From CAZJRQ01 sp964548535 (GTDB lineage Bacteria > Bacillota > Clostridia > Oscillospirales > Ruminococcaceae): a stretch of 23,450 nucleotides of DNA. Positions 23,164 through 23,450 of this stretch are shown in pieces (within the stretch, counting starts at the first letter, position 1; each line of letters starts with the position of its first letter). Below the pieces are notes generated by a model. That model made no database searches. It saw only the letters and a list, made by a program, of their open reading frames with translations, and was not told the DNA's origin. The stretch spans positions 1 through 23,450 of the forward strand of contig CAZJRQ010000034.1 in assembly GCA_964548535.1 (NCBI GenBank), given 5' to 3'. The position numbers and the translations under genes were made by a program.

Positions 23164-23450
23164 GGGGTTTAGTGAAAAATTAAAAAATATCTTTTCCAGA
23201 TTGTATATTTATTATATATCTGACAATATTATTATTGTGGAAAAATTCTATAATAAACATTTACTAGATTAATTATTTCGTGAAAAAATATATAAACATC
23301 ATAAACTAGCCCATTTACGCAGCTTAAATTCATTTTCGGTTCACATAGCCGTGTTATTATGTATTTGTCGATAAGAGATATTTAAACTTATCACATTAAT
23401 TTGATTCTTATCCCTAACATAATATATAAAGCTTAATGCTCATTACAGCC
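23164..23450. other. Non-coding AT-rich end of the window
   Basis: No gene, tRNA or clear terminator seen on either strand. It contains only weak inverted repeats (ACAATA/TATTGT near 23224-23239; GATAAGA/TCTTATC around 23370-23411). The expected upstream genes rpsB and tsf do not reach this segment. Confidence 0.55.

Noticed and set aside
23210..23270. Plus-strand promoter around TATAAT near 23251
   Set aside because: No -35 box at acceptable spacing and no gene downstream within the window.

Overview
The window is AT-rich DNA from a low-GC Gram-positive bacterium, most likely a gut clostridium of the Ruminococcus/Oscillospiraceae type. Evidence for this is a PolC-type replicative polymerase, the pyrH-frr-uppS-cdsA-dxr-rseP-ispG-polC gene order typical of Firmicutes, a HisZ plus short HisG pair, strong GGAGG ribosome binding sites, and a large secreted protein with thrombospondin type 3 and C-type lectin modules. 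Genus is inference from general knowledge, not from a database search. Every supported gene lies on the minus strand, so transcription runs right to left.

Right part (about 23160 down to 12208): one long tightly spaced gene train begins at a clear promoter (TTTACA, 17 bp, TATAAT). It encodes UMP kinase, ribosome recycling factor, undecaprenyl diphosphate synthase, CDP-diglyceride synthase, DXP reductoisomerase, a site-2 protease, IspG and DNA polymerase III PolC. It joins nucleotide supply, translation recycling, two MEP-pathway steps, the prenyl carrier lipid and phospholipid precursor steps, and replication. The only sizeable internal gap with structure is a GC-rich hairpin between cdsA and dxr.

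Middle part (12165 down to about 5362): a histidine operon hisZ-G-D-B-H-F-(AAA ATPase)-I-E has its own near-consensus promoter (TTGACA, 17 bp, TATTAT). Two overlapping palindromes just downstream look like an operator. hisA, hisC and a histidinol-phosphatase gene are not in the operon, and an unrelated predicted ABC/AAA-type ATPase sits between hisF and hisI. A hairpin terminator follows hisE.

Left part (5256 down to 1): a single-gene unit encodes a cysteine-rich clostridial protein of unknown function with a Pro/Cys-rich insert. It is followed by smpB (perfect consensus promoter) and ssrA (tmRNA), the trans-translation pair, and an ssrA terminator. About 350 bp of non-coding DNA with repeated GACAACT-type motifs follows. 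The window ends in a large secreted multidomain protein that runs off the left edge; its promoter overlaps a perfect 17-bp inverted repeat.

Most of the window is core metabolism. The less ordinary parts are the surface protein and its palindromic promoter, the Cys/Pro-rich protein, the ATPase inside the his operon, the his operator, and the repeats beside ssrA. I found no CRISPR array, transposase, defence system or tRNA gene.
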